Source: Endomychus coccineus
Taxonomy: Eukaryota > Arthropoda > Insecta > Coleoptera > Endomychidae
DNA: 64,000 bases
Reading direction: 5' to 3'
NCBI GenBank assembly: GCA_958510875.1
Contig: OY294068.1
Coordinates: 193,402,315 to 193,466,314 of the forward strand
Shown here: positions 34,448 to 45,165 of the stretch, in pieces
Layout of the letters: each line of letters opens with the position of its first letter
How positions within the stretch are numbered: the first letter of the stretch is position 1
Position numbers and translations under genes: made by a program
The notes under the pieces: generated by a model
What the model was told of the DNA's origin: nothing
Databases searched by the model: none
What the model saw: the letters and a program-made list of their open reading frames with translations, nothing else

Positions 34448-34565
34448 CAAAATTATCGTGAAGAAAACTGATGAAAACACACGCAGTAACAAGCTTTGCC
34501 ATCTTCCGAATTAAGTTCTTATAACTGAACCTAAATTCGCGTGTAACATTAACCTGACAACAACA
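34448..34565 (-). CDS. Candidate first coding exon with signal-peptide-like start
   Basis: Not recognised. The acceptor TTATTTGCAG is followed by 63 nt of possible 5'UTR, then ATG at 34502 encoding MAKLVTACVFISFLHDNF plus one base, then a strong donor GTAAGG (phase 1). The hydrophobic run after Lys resembles a secretion signal. A short signal-peptide exon is common in insect secreted-protein genes. No downstream exon could be joined. Confidence 0.3.
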
Positions 34566-34879
34566 CTGCAAATAAACAACAAACAATCGTAACAGTATCA
34601 CTTCATTCACAATCTGTTAAACTATACTTTTATAATAATTCGTAGCGCAAATTAATTCAATTAGGTCTTTATTTTTACTGTAATTAGCACGAATATATTC
34701 ACCGACTGATTGACGGACATGGAATTCTGAACTGACTGGATTTAAGCTCGCGGCCTTTGGTTCGGTCAGCCCGACTCGATCATATGTCTTAGACGTCAAC
34801 AAGCCAAGCTAATGGCCTTCCATTTTAGTAGGCTATGGCTATACACACATGTGACGTAGATGCTGAAGATTGTTCGATA

Positions 34880-34975
34880 TGGGAACAATAAACTATCGAG
34901 TTTTCTCTCAGATAGATCCCTCCATGTGATGGTTGACGGAGTAGGAGTATCCTCCGATACAATGGCTGCCATCTT
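34880..34975 (+). pseudogene. LINE RT scrap
   Basis: Reads LSSFLSDRSLHVMVDGVGVS then SDTM, matching the segment just before GVPQGS in the LINE fragment at 27951. Ends abruptly. Confidence 0.55.
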
Positions 34976-36220
34976 TAAAAGACCACAACTTTTTATGGGA
35001 GAATCAAATCGAATATTTTTACATGAAACGCCTCCCTCAAATTGGCCACGCAGCTCACCGTTCAATTTTTACTAGCTAGTTCCGGAACACGCCGTATATT
35101 CACTAGCTTAACACCCGCAGGAGAGATAATATCTTGCAAGCAATTAGAATGCGATGATGGTTTCGAAATACGTCAACTTATACTCTATGTCATGACATTG
35201 AAAGTTTATTTGAATTGACAACATATGCATTTTACAACTCTATGTATAATTGTAATATTTTGCTGTCAGGTGTCTAAGTGAATCTTACATTCATCATACC
35301 ACAGAGCAATTAATTTGATGTAACAGTATTTTAAAGTAACCATAGTCTATGATCTATAGATTGAAGGTGCGGGTTAAATATATAATTGTGAAGACATTTG
35401 GGCTGTAAAATAATAGATATATAAACACACAAAAAGCATAGACTATAAAGAAAGTAGAAGATGACCAAGTTTCATCGAAAACAAGTTCGGAATATGATAT
35501 TTTCTCTTCAGTACCTCTCTACATTATCGTTAATTTTAGAAGATTGTTAAAAACAGTTTCGCAGCGTGCTACAAAGAAAAGTAATAATGATCCATAGACA
35601 TGCCATAAGTAGTTATACAACCTCAATATTTACAATTTATAGATATTAAGACGGCCCTTCATAAAAAACAACAATAAATTAAAATCAAGTCTGAATCAGA
35701 ACTCCACCTTTACGTTGTTCGAACTACGTTTAAATGCATTTTGAAGGAACCTTATGGGCGTAACTTCTTCTTTACACCCGTATCCCTTGTGCGAAGCAGG
35801 TGGACACATGCTAGGTAGAAAAATATAATTATCCTTTCTCATTCTGTCTTTTTTCTACCTCATTTAATTCCCTATTTTTTGTCATTTTTATAGAAATATA
35901 ATATGAATATTCGAAATAGATCGATATCGATGAAAACATTTTTTTTTATATTCCCACTAAAATGTTCTACAATAAGAACATATTGTTTTGTAATTTTAAT
36001 AAAATAGTTGCGACTATTTTGGATTTGTTTTATTTACTGACGCTCATTTACCGGATTCAAAGGAGGCGATCCCTTCTTTAAATATTATGTTTTAATTACC
36101 ACCTTATATTCAAAATAGAATTAGGCATGGTATTAATGAGTGAGTGTGCCCCAAAAGGGATCGATTTAAGCTTTTGCTACACTCACGCCGTCATTCGCAA
36201 AAGCCAATAAAGAGTGACCG
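34976..36220. other. Intergenic, nothing recognised
   Basis: No supported features. Confidence 0.5.
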
Positions 36221-36229
36221 TCGCAGTCT

Positions 36230-36465
36230 GTCTAGTTGCGTCTAGAGCTTCAAACTAAATTGCATTTTCGTTCTAAGCTGGTTGGCATTTCAAACCGCGA
36301 TGTGAACGCCGAATGCATTTGTCTAAGTGCGTTCTATCTTGGAAGTGGATAGACTATTATAGTAAGCTACAAATCTATTAAAATGAATCAGTCGGCATCA
36401 AAGAAAGAAAGCGGCATTGGTACACAAGCCTGACAAAGTCCAGACATCTGGGAAACCTAGTTCTC
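36230..36465 (+). repeat. Dispersed repeat shared with 19.19-19.37 kb
   Basis: TTGCATTTTCGTTCTAAGCTGG and ATGAATCAGTCGGCATCAAA, with the sequence between, align with 19200-19370 in the same orientation. That repeat carries the decayed hammerhead on its minus strand; the hammerhead part is absent here. Confidence 0.6.
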
Positions 36466-37284
36466 TCAACGCCCGCCCGTAAATTGTGGATACTGGATAG
36501 CGTTACGATACGCGTACTAATTACCGATTTTATAGGCACTATTTCTCTCTACAATCGGTCAGATAGTTGGCGTACCGCACAGTGCGCGAAACGAAGCGAA
36601 TAGCGTAAATTATTTTGACGGACCACTCTGCGCAATAACTCGAAAACGGCTGGAGGTACCACATTGAATTTACAAACCAGTGAATTTTGATCAGCATATC
36701 TGAGTTCTGTGAAAATTTTGAGTGAATCGGAGTCACCGTTCACCAAGACGTGCCATAAGAGCTGCAAGTAAGTAATACCTTGTTCGCTACCGCTGATTTT
36801 TGGAGGAGAGTTCTCTTTTTCCATGTTTTGCGATCTCTTGGTTTGTCATCTGGTTTCCTTTTTTGTTTTCTACTTGCATCAACCGATGCTATCTTCTTTT
36901 CTCTACTGCTTTGCTGGTCATTATTATCTTCGTTATGATCTTTGATTCTGTTTCTAGCATGGTGCTTTTGTTAATTTTCTTCTTGTTTCCGTTTCCGCTG
37001 TTCCTCTTCCTTGCATCACTTCGGAATGAAGTGTGTTCTGGAATGTTCTCTTCTTTAGAGTACATGAATTGGTAAATCAATTTTTTCTCTATTCTGTACG
37101 TGTAACTACCAAAACTTCCATGCCATGCGAGTATTTGCGTTAAGTAGCTCATGTAACATATATTTTGGCCGTCTCAATTATTTTGGGATCTTTCCTTTGC
37201 TAGTACATAGTTGTAGCGGTATCATTCTTGATAGTTTTGTATCCCCTGCAAATCCTGGTTGCTAATTGCCTTTACATATTATTA
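36466..37284. other. Intergenic, nothing recognised
   Basis: A GC-richer patch at 36540-36760 has overlapping short frames but no recognised similarity. Confidence 0.4.
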
Positions 37285-37656
37285 TTATCTATTATGTTTT
37301 GATTTATTTTCCTCAAGTGGTTCTATCCATAGAAGTGCACCATATAGAACGATGGATTGGGATACCGAGGTAATACGTTTGGATTCCTTCAAATCTTCAA
37401 AATCAGAAATGATTCTCATCAGAGATGTTCTTATTTCTCTTGCTCTTTCTGTGACATTCCTCAATGGGTTGTTGGAGTTAAAATTCATATCTAATGTCAC
37501 TCCTAGATATTTTATCAGCATTTTGGGTCTTATATTCATATCATTCAGGTTAAATTTGGCTGACAATAAGTATACGAACAATAGGAAACAGTTAATTAAA
37601 ACACCCTTAGATTTAGTTTCTAGCGTTGCTCGGAGCAGAGCTGGAGATGATACCAA
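37285..37656 (-). pseudogene. LINE RT post-catalytic fragment
   Basis: The minus strand reads IKYLGVTLDMNFNSNNPLRN then VTERAREIRTSLMRI and SQSIVLYGALLWIEPL. The order 'kYLGvxLD', thumb helix, 'vLYGaxxW' is that of R1/I-group LINE reverse transcriptases. The catalytic Asp motif is not present. Confidence 0.7.
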
Positions 37657-38955
37657 GTTTAATATGATTTTTCAGGATCCGCTTCGAGTTGTTCTAATGT
37701 CGTACCAGGAAATTGCGAAGGATCAAATGGGCCTTGGTTTTGAGTTCTTCAGTTGGTATGATCCTGTAAGCACGTAGGCCAAGATGCAGGCAAAATTGGC
37801 TATAGTGTCGTGGAATAAATAGCTTTGGAGCAGGACGAAGTGCACGTGAAGTTGTTGCAACATGATAAGAACTTTGGACATACATTTAACGTGTTCTTCC
37901 CATGATAAACAGTGACAAGTAAAACTGATATAACAATAATCCATAAATTTTACTTCATATATGATGTCTTGAGAGTTGAAAGATTGTTGTGTCTCTATTG
38001 GAAACCCCGTTATAGAAAGAAACAATATCATTCCATTTGTTATGTAAAATATATAAAGAGATTTCGTAAACAATAATGAAAGAAGAAGAGCAAAAACGTA
38101 ACTTTTGTGAACGTAGGTTAATAGTTATCGCCAAAGGCTACTTAAAGCAGATGTTAAAATCGAAGTGGATATTTCTGTTCCCATGGTAAAAAACACTTAG
38201 GCAAGATCGGAATGGCAATAAATCTATCGTAGTAGCTTTAGCACTCATATAATAACATAGGTGAAGAAGAGAAGAGAGAAGATGGTCATCTCGAGGATGT
38301 GATTAAAGTCACTAGATCTTACCTGGAGTTCGCCGTTCACATTATACCGGAAGTCGTAACTGGTTCCAGCAATCAAGTTGTCTGTTGAAGCCCGAAGGAC
38401 GCGATATAATGAGCCTTCAAAGGAAATATGTCGTTCAGTTGAGAGAAGTTAGTTACATTACCGAGGCAAAAACACCCGTTCCGTTCCATCGGTGGTCGGG
38501 TCAGCAGGTTCATTAGCTTCCACAAGTGTTGGAGTTTGTGTCGAGCGGATGTCAAACCAGCGTTGGCTCTCTGTTCTTCTTTTTCCTATAATTATTTCTC
38601 GCGTTTGACTTTTTACAGTGGTTACCACTTGAATGCGTGCCTTACAAGTCGACAGTCCCATGATGGTTCACTGTATCTGACAACCTTTTCATTCATAATA
38701 AATATTATTGAATCTTGTCTTCAAAGAGAGAATAATGCATTTGATGAACAGTTACCTGGAATCGTAAATTTGTCGTCTTATTTGTTTCCTAATAGAGTTT
38801 AAAACTAATCCGGAAGTGTCCCTAACCTAATTCGTGAGAAAGTCATTTGAAAAGCGGAGAGTTAAATCATTACGGATCTTCAGTCTTGATTGGGCTAAAT
38901 ATAAGAGTTGAAGAGATGAAGTGATTGAATCTCCTTAAAAGAAAAAAAAAATAAT
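37657..38955. other. Intergenic; weak exon-like frames only
   Basis: Two minus-strand frames at 38643-38462 and 38414-38323 end in splice-donor-like sites but do not join in phase; nothing else was recognised. Confidence 0.3.
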
Positions 38956-39037
38956 ATAATAAGATTCTTGACCCAGTATGAATTATATAAAAAATTCTCG
39001 GGAATTAGGTCACATTAACACTCTGTTATAAATGTTC

Positions 39038-39079
39038 GTCTTTACGTACGTTTCGGTCTCACGACCATCATCAGAAGAC
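39038..39079 (-). ncRNA. Hammerhead ribozyme (Penelope type), left arm
   Basis: The minus strand reads helix I GTCTT, CTGATGA, helix II GGTC/GACC with GTGA loop, GAAAC, GTAC loop, cleavage triplet GTA, then AAGAC closing helix I. Every core base matches the consensus. Confidence 0.88.
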
Positions 39080-39460
39080 CTATTTTGTTAAAAAGGGGGT
39101 TAACTAAAACTAAATAGCACAAGCGTCCATATCGCACAATCTTCAATCAAAAAGCTCACGCCGTCGAAACGAACATAACCACGAATAATCGAAAATTGTA
39201 TCGTTAATATTAAAGTATAGATTTTTTGTAACAAGAAACCACTGTTAAGTAATATTCTCATAATGTACAAACGCATATTGCTATGGTCTCAAAGCAACTG
39301 AAGTTCGAAGCTATTTGTTTGTAATAACTCGACCCAGATGTAGATTTATGACGTACTTGAAAAGGTTTTAGACCTGCATTGGAATTTAGTTTACTTTAAG
39401 CGTTCTTCCTAAAATATATTTTTAACATTATAAAGACGTATGTAGGAATTTGCAAGAGTT

Positions 39461-40290
39461 TCAATTAATCAAGTTAGTATAAATCTGACTCAATCCCTGA
39501 ATATCATTCCTATGATTTACAGAATTTGAATCCCTTTTTATGTGAATCATCTCCAGGATAGATCTTTTATAATAATTGGTTTCTTTAGTTAAAATATTAA
39601 CATTTTTGTAATCAAATTGATGGTTATAATCAAAACAGTGCTTAGCAAGGGCGGTGGAATTTTCTAAGTTATTATTTCTTGTGCTATATTTATGGCCGTA
39701 CATTCTTTTTTGTAAATATTGTTTAGAGATTCCAGTATAAGTTCCATCACAATCTAAACAATTCAATTTATATACTGTGTGGGTTTGTTTATCTTTAGGT
39801 ATTACAGGTTTTAGATTTGAGAAATATTTCCCAACACAGTTAGTAGGTTATTGCGCAACATTTATATCGTACTTTTTCAAACATTTCTTAATTTTTTCTG
39901 AGGTCTCCGGAATGTATGGTAAAGTTGTATAATTGTCTGTATTACCTGTTATGTTATTTTTATAAGAAGAACCATTATAGATTTTGTTTATTCTCTTTAA
40001 TGATAGGATTGTAGAAAGTTTTTGGGTAGCCATTCATTTCCAATGCATTACGAACAATTTTTAAATTTTTGGGACGGTCCTCTGCGTGGGATAATTTTAC
40101 CGCGCGGTCTGTGAGGCTGTTTATGACACTTTTTTTATAACAAGCTGGTGCAACGGAATTGGAATGAAGATAACGTTGAGACCAGACTTCTTTAGTAAAC
40201 CAAGAAGTTTTTATTTTTCCATCTGCATCATGCCTAATGGTCATATCTAGAAAATTAATGTTATTGTTTATTTCTATTTCACAAGTGAAT
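39461..40290 (-). pseudogene. Penelope-like polyprotein, C-terminal part with GIY-YIG endonuclease
   Basis: The minus strand reads TSWFTKEVWSQRYLHSNSVA.. and NLKIVRNALEMNGYPKTF, the RT-to-linker region of Penelope-like proteins, at 40244-39975. A frame change and a stop near 39848 separate this from KLNCLDCDGTYTGISKQYLQ then KRMYGHK..ALAKHCFDYNHQ: a GIY-YIG nuclease with Y-T-G and R-x-x-x-H. The preceding CxxC is the zinc-like motif typical of these nucleases. The RT catalytic region is missing. Confidence 0.8.
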
Positions 40291-40842
40291 TGAAGTTTAC
40301 AATGTTATATTAACAAAAATGTTAATATTTTAACTAAAGAAACCAATTATTATAAAAGATCTATCCTGGAGATGATTCACATAAAAAGGGATTCAAATTC
40401 TGTAAATCATAGGAATGATATTCAGGGATTGAGTCAGATTTATACTAACTTGATTAATTGAAACTCTTGCAAATTCCTACATACGTCTTTTTAATGTTAA
40501 AAATATATTTTAGGAAGAACGCTTAAAGTAAACTAAATTCCAATGCAGGTCTAAAACCTTTTCAAGTACGTCATAAATCTACATCTGGGTCGAGTTATTA
40601 CAAACAAATAGCTTCGAACTTCAGTTGCTTTGAGACCATAGCAATATGCGTTTGTACATTATGAGAATATTACTTAGCAGTGGTTTCTTGTTACAAAAAA
40701 TCTATACTTTAATATTAACGATACAATTTTCGATTATTCGTGGTTCTGTTCGTTTCGACGGCGTGAGCTTTTTGATTGAACATTGTGCGATATGGACGCT
40801 TGTGCTATTTAGTTTTAGTTAACCCCCTTTTTAACAAAATAA

Positions 40843-40884
40843 GTCTTCTGATGATGGTCGTGAGACCGAAACGTACGTAAAGAC
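40843..40884 (+). ncRNA. Hammerhead ribozyme (Penelope type), right arm
   Basis: Identical core to the left-arm copy, on the plus strand: GTCTT 40843-40847, CTGATGA 40848-40854, GAAAC 40868-40872, GTA 40877-40879, AAGAC 40880-40884. The two ribozymes point away from each other. Confidence 0.88.
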
Positions 40885-41099
40885 GAACATTTATAACAGA
40901 GTGTTAATGTGACCTAATTCCCAAGAATTTTTTATATAAGAAGAAAAAATTGTTATTACAAAACATAAATTAATAATTATGCTCATAATCCGAAAAATAT
41001 GGAAAACACTCAAAATATTGATTAAATCAAAGAATCCCATTTTATTCAAAACAAATTATTTTGGAAACAAATCATGATAACAAAAGTTGAGTCAGATCA

Positions 41100-43230
41100 A
41101 ATTAAGCTGGAATGTTAATCTTATTTTTCATAGAGAGCATTGATACTAACAGGGGTAGAACTTCACCATCCCCTCTCTGGTCAGATAATAATCATCTTAG
41201 AATTGCATGTAGCCTCTAAACATTTACGTTATTAACTCTGGAGGAATTGGGATTAATTCTAATAAATAGATTAGATAATAAATATGAATCTGACATTATC
41301 AAGGACAAGTCTTTTGATATTATTGGTCCTATGAAACAACTTGGTTAATACTTCAACGAAAACTGAGGTTTTCTCTTAGCAACTCAATAATTCTACAATT
41401 TTGCCAGTACCTTAAACTGCGAACGCGAATGAAGCTATCAAATTTCGACTTTCCGATACATTTCCATATTTGGAAATGTACTTGAGCTAGCTGGCTCTCA
41501 ACCAGTTCTTTTCAGGTTCTAGGAAGGCAGCTACAGTTCAATTTAAAGGTTAGGGCAATTTGATTTCTTCAATTCAAGCTCTCAATTTACTCAAATCAAA
41601 TCCTGATTTTGCTATTTTGAAAGCTGATAAAGGAAACTGCACTATTGTCATGAATCGTTCAGATTATGTAACAAGATCCTGCAACATCTCCAAACTAATT
41701 CCTATAAACTCCAACCAAAGATCCCATCCCATCTATAGAACGTTCAATTTCACAAATTATCCGTCATTCTTCCCTTCCTGATTCAGATAAGAAATTTGTT
41801 ATCCCCCATTATTCAAAATGTCCCCGTTTATATGGTTTGCCTAAAATTCATAAACCCTCAGTTCCCCTGAGACCAATCGTCAGCAATATCGGATCTCCTA
41901 CTTATGAACTCTCTTCATATCTGTCATCTATTCTCAAACCCCTTGTAGGTAATTCCAATAGTTTTATCCAAAATTCAAACGATAAAAGTTGACCCAGGCG
42001 ATTTGTTCGACAGCTTCGACGTCGAACCACTCTTTACCAATGTTCCCATTCCAGACACCCTCCCCATAATTTCTCAATTTTACCTGCCAAACACATTTCA
42101 ATGGACTTGCTGCCGTTAATTGATTTTTGTCTATCCTCCACAAATTTTCTGTACGATGGCAAGTTTTACGAGCAGTCCTCGGGAGCTGCCATGGGTCCCC
42201 CACTTTCTCCAATCATGACTAATATCTTCATAGAAACGTTTGAACAAGATGCCATTGACTCATCTGTTCTCAAGCCGAAATATTGGCTTAGATATGTCGA
42301 CGACAGTTTTGTTATTTGGCAACATGGTCGCGAAAAGCTTGTTCCCTTCCTCAATCATTTGAATTCATTACATCTCAATATCCTTCTCACCATGGAAGTC
42401 GAATCGCAAGGTTCACTCCCGTTCCTAGATGTATTGGTTAGTCGACAGACTGACGGTACTTTAGGACATTCTGGGTATCGAAACCCCACTCATACCGATA
42501 GATTTTCCCCCACCACACTGCCCAAAAGCAATCTGTCATAAACTCCTTGGTCCACAGAGCTGTCAACTTATCTCAACCTCAATCCTTAAAATCAGAATTG
42601 AAACATGTTTCATCTCCCTTATTATCAAACAATTTCTTCCATTACAACATACAAAAAGTCATAAAGAAATACACTTCGCCTAAAAATTCAAATCGACGTG
42701 AGCCACAAACACCCCGCCTACTTTATCCACTGCCTATCTTCCATATATTGAAAATATAACAGATCGAATTTCCAAAATCCTTAAAAAACATAATATTTCT
42801 ACCCGGTTTTCCACACTTCCAAAATTATCTCAGTTTTACAAGCCTATCAAATATCCCCTTCCTTCTCTTCACTTAGAAGCTGTTTATAGCATTGCCTGTT
42901 TTTGCGGTAAAGTCTACATTGGTGAAACAGGTCGTACAGTAGCTACTCGTGTGAAAGAACATGAGCGCTGTATAAGGCTTCGTAACACCAGTAGATCTGC
43001 ACTTGCGGAACACAAGTTTGACACTAATCATCGAATCCTTTTCGAAAATACTAAAATCCTAGCCCAAGCCTCAAACTTCTATCAGCGAAAAATCCTTGAA
43101 GCTATAGAAATCCTAAAACATCCAAATAATCTGTTTCAGTTCAAGCCTCAAGCCTACCCTGAAGATGCCACCTGTAATGGTTATCGAAACGTCGGCATCA
43201 AGTCGAGCTATTGTGACGCGGAATTCATCC
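41100..43230 (+). pseudogene. Penelope-like element, second family, RT plus GIY-YIG (degenerate)
   Basis: In order on the plus strand: LLKSNPDFAILKADKGNCTI (about 41577), LYGLPKIHKPSVPLRPIVSN (about 41830), SGAAMGPPLSPIMTNIFIET and YWLRYVDDSFVIWQHG (RT motif C, Y-V-D-D, about 42290). LPFLDVLVSR (about 42415) follows. After a linker come IACFCGKVYIGETGRTVATR and ..EHERC..ALAEHKFDTNH, the GIY-YIG nuclease, and a hammerhead-like tail. At least three frameshifts or stops. The catalytic YVDD is intact. Confidence 0.85.
43159..43200 (+). ncRNA. Hammerhead-like terminal motif of second Penelope family (variant core)
   Basis: CTGAAGA replaces CTGATGA; GAAAC follows at 43186-43190, but helix II pairing is broken in this copy. 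The related copy at 44763-44720 (-) keeps a GCCA/TGGC helix II. The core change makes activity doubtful. Confidence 0.5.
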
Positions 43231-43234
43231 GGGA

Positions 43235-43335
43235 GCCAAGATTTTTCATGCTGATAAAATCCTGTAAACATGCTGGTAGGTCGTTGGTGTACACAATGTA
43301 ATAAAGTGGACCTAAGACTGAGCCTTGAGGATAAT
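43235..43335 (-). pseudogene. LINE RT scrap
   Basis: The minus strand reads YPQGSVLGPLYYIVYTNDLP, the RT motif B of Jockey-type LINEs, over about 30 codons only. Directly abuts the Penelope tail. Confidence 0.6.
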
Positions 43336-43339
43336 TGAA

Positions 43340-44685
43340 TACCCTTCAAAATGAAGCATACTCTTGAAAATTAAGACTACTTCTACAATTAGAAGGGTAT
43401 TTGTCACTTCAAGGGACAAAGAAAACAATCAGTATGATAAAGAGTGTAGTTTCAAAAACATTAGTCGACCTGCCCGAGTCTCTTTCTTCATAGAGTTTTC
43501 AAAAATTGAAAAATTTATAAATGGCCAAAAACATACAAAATCAATTTATCCCTTACATTTGGACTGCAGTGTATATTTGCACCCTTTTTACAATTGATGA
43601 ATCTCAATAAAGAATTTAGTCGCAAGGGTGTCTTTAATCGTTAGAAGGAAAGATAGAGATCTGTGTACAAAGTACAAAATGAACGTTCACTTCAATTTGA
43701 ATTAGTTTATTATGAAGTAAACGCCTGTGAAATAAACAACTGTCAGTTTGTTACTTAATTCTAGTTCATTCTGCATTAATGAATTAATTTGTTGACCGGA
43801 ATTTAATGATGCCATATAAGTATTTGCGTAAAGTTCAACGTGAAAGAACTCCGCATAACAAAAGACCTAACTTCTTTTATCCACACACACACAAATGCTT
43901 GCATTATATTGTAACAAGTTTTGAGAAGATATCTGAAAGCAATGAACTATGCATCCGGTATTTTCTTTTTTTGCATCATTTATCACCGATGTGCTCGGCG
44001 TATTGAAAAAAGGAACATGATTGATGTTTAAGCCCGTCACTGACTTAGAGAGGCGGACGAAATCTTTCTTTGTCCGAAAACCTGCTTGGTCGGACGGAAT
44101 ACCTGGCTTCGGAGGAAATGCAGAAGAGGACCGCGGTCCTCTCGACCCGACAGAACGAATGCAAAACGGCGTAAAAGAATGTAGCAGACTTTCTCGACTA
44201 TACATTTGACGTTGGCATGTTTAGAAATTCCGATATTACGTAGGTAATCGATCTATGAATATGAAATAATTGAACCACATCCTATCTCATGATTCTTACG
44301 TCCTCTGTTTCTAAAAAATCTAATAATAAAGCACTATAACTATTTATTTCTTAGTAATTATTATCAGCATTTGTCATTTTATACTTTTATACTAGTACTA
44401 ACTGCTAATACCAGTAGAAGAAAGCGTCGACTCCGCCGTCACGATGTGGTTCCCTCAGTTTGAAGTCTTAATACATATTTCAAATAAGTAGAAACAGCTA
44501 CAGGCTTTAAATAAGAAGTAGTCACTCTTATCCACTAAAAATACTCTTACAGTGTGAACTCTTTTATAGTTTTTTAGCTAAAGCCTTGGAAAGACGTAAA
44601 ATTATACTCTAGGTCTTGTGATATCTATGATATGTTATGTGTTGAATAGTAGACTTTCGCGGATAGTTAATCTTGAAAATTCTTC
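43340..44685. other. Intergenic, nothing recognised
   Basis: A GC-rich patch at 44030-44180 has open frames on both strands but no recognised product. Confidence 0.4.
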
Positions 44686-44689
44686 TTTT

Positions 44690-45165
44690 CCTGATCGATT
44701 CCGCGTCACAATAGCACAACTTGATGCCGACGTTTCGCCAACTATTACAGGTGGCATCTTCAGGGCAGGCTTGAGGCTTGAACTGAAACTGATTCTACTG
44801 GTTTCTGTAGCGATATTTGTTGTAGAAAAAATTTTTCACGCTACGCAGTTCACCTGACCCTGTCGTTTCGTGATCATGTGCGAAGTGGAATTTTCGAGGG
44901 TGGGTTTCCAAATGTTGGGAAGGTAATATCCTGAGTCATGGCTTAGATTGTTTGGATGTTTAAGGATTTCTATCGCTTCAAGAATTTTTCGCTGATATAA
45001 GTTTGGGGGCTCGGGCTAGGATCTTAGAAATTTCGAAAAGGATTTGATGATTAGTATCAAACTTGTTTTCTGCAAGTGTAGATCTACTGGTGTCACGAAG
45101 CCTTGTAAAGCGCTCATGTTCTGTCACGCGAGTAGCTACTGTACGTCCTGTTTCACCACCAGTGG
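44690..45165 (-). pseudogene. Second-family Penelope fragment (GIY-YIG end and tail), part 1
   Basis: The minus strand matches the GIY-YIG/tail region of the element at 42.9-43.2 kb: GETGRTVATRV.EHERF, then NLIKHPNNL-type sequence, then the CTGAAGA..GAAAC tail at 44763-44720. Interrupted at about 45166 by an inverted-repeat transposon; continues at 46638-46780. Confidence 0.7.
44720..44763 (-). ncRNA. Hammerhead-like motif with CUGAAGA core
   Basis: The minus strand reads CTGAAGA, helix II GCCA/TGGC, GAAAC, then GTCGGC. All paired elements except the central U of CUGAUGA are kept. Confidence 0.5.

Larger units (their letters stand above)
38960..40940. mobile_element. Penelope-like element with inverted arms and two outward hammerheads
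   Basis: The left arm (about 38990-39612) and right arm (about 40311-40935) are near-identical inverted copies of the element's 3' part: the end of the GIY-YIG region, 3'UTR and terminal hammerhead. The centre holds the minus-strand coding remnant. Such partial inverted copies are a known arrangement of Penelope-like elements. Sequence past the left arm (38960-39012) recurs at 47130-47215. Confidence 0.85.

Noticed and set aside
38323..38643. Possible two-exon host gene on the minus strand (38643-38462 and 38414-38323), both ending at GT donor-like sites
   Set aside because: The two pieces do not join in phase: splicing leads to an early stop, and the second frame (SLYRVLRASTDNLIAG..) has no upstream partner.
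44021..44209. GC-rich open frame with charged residues (PAWSDGIPGFGGNAEE)
   Set aside because: Open on both strands because of base composition; no splice context or recognised family.
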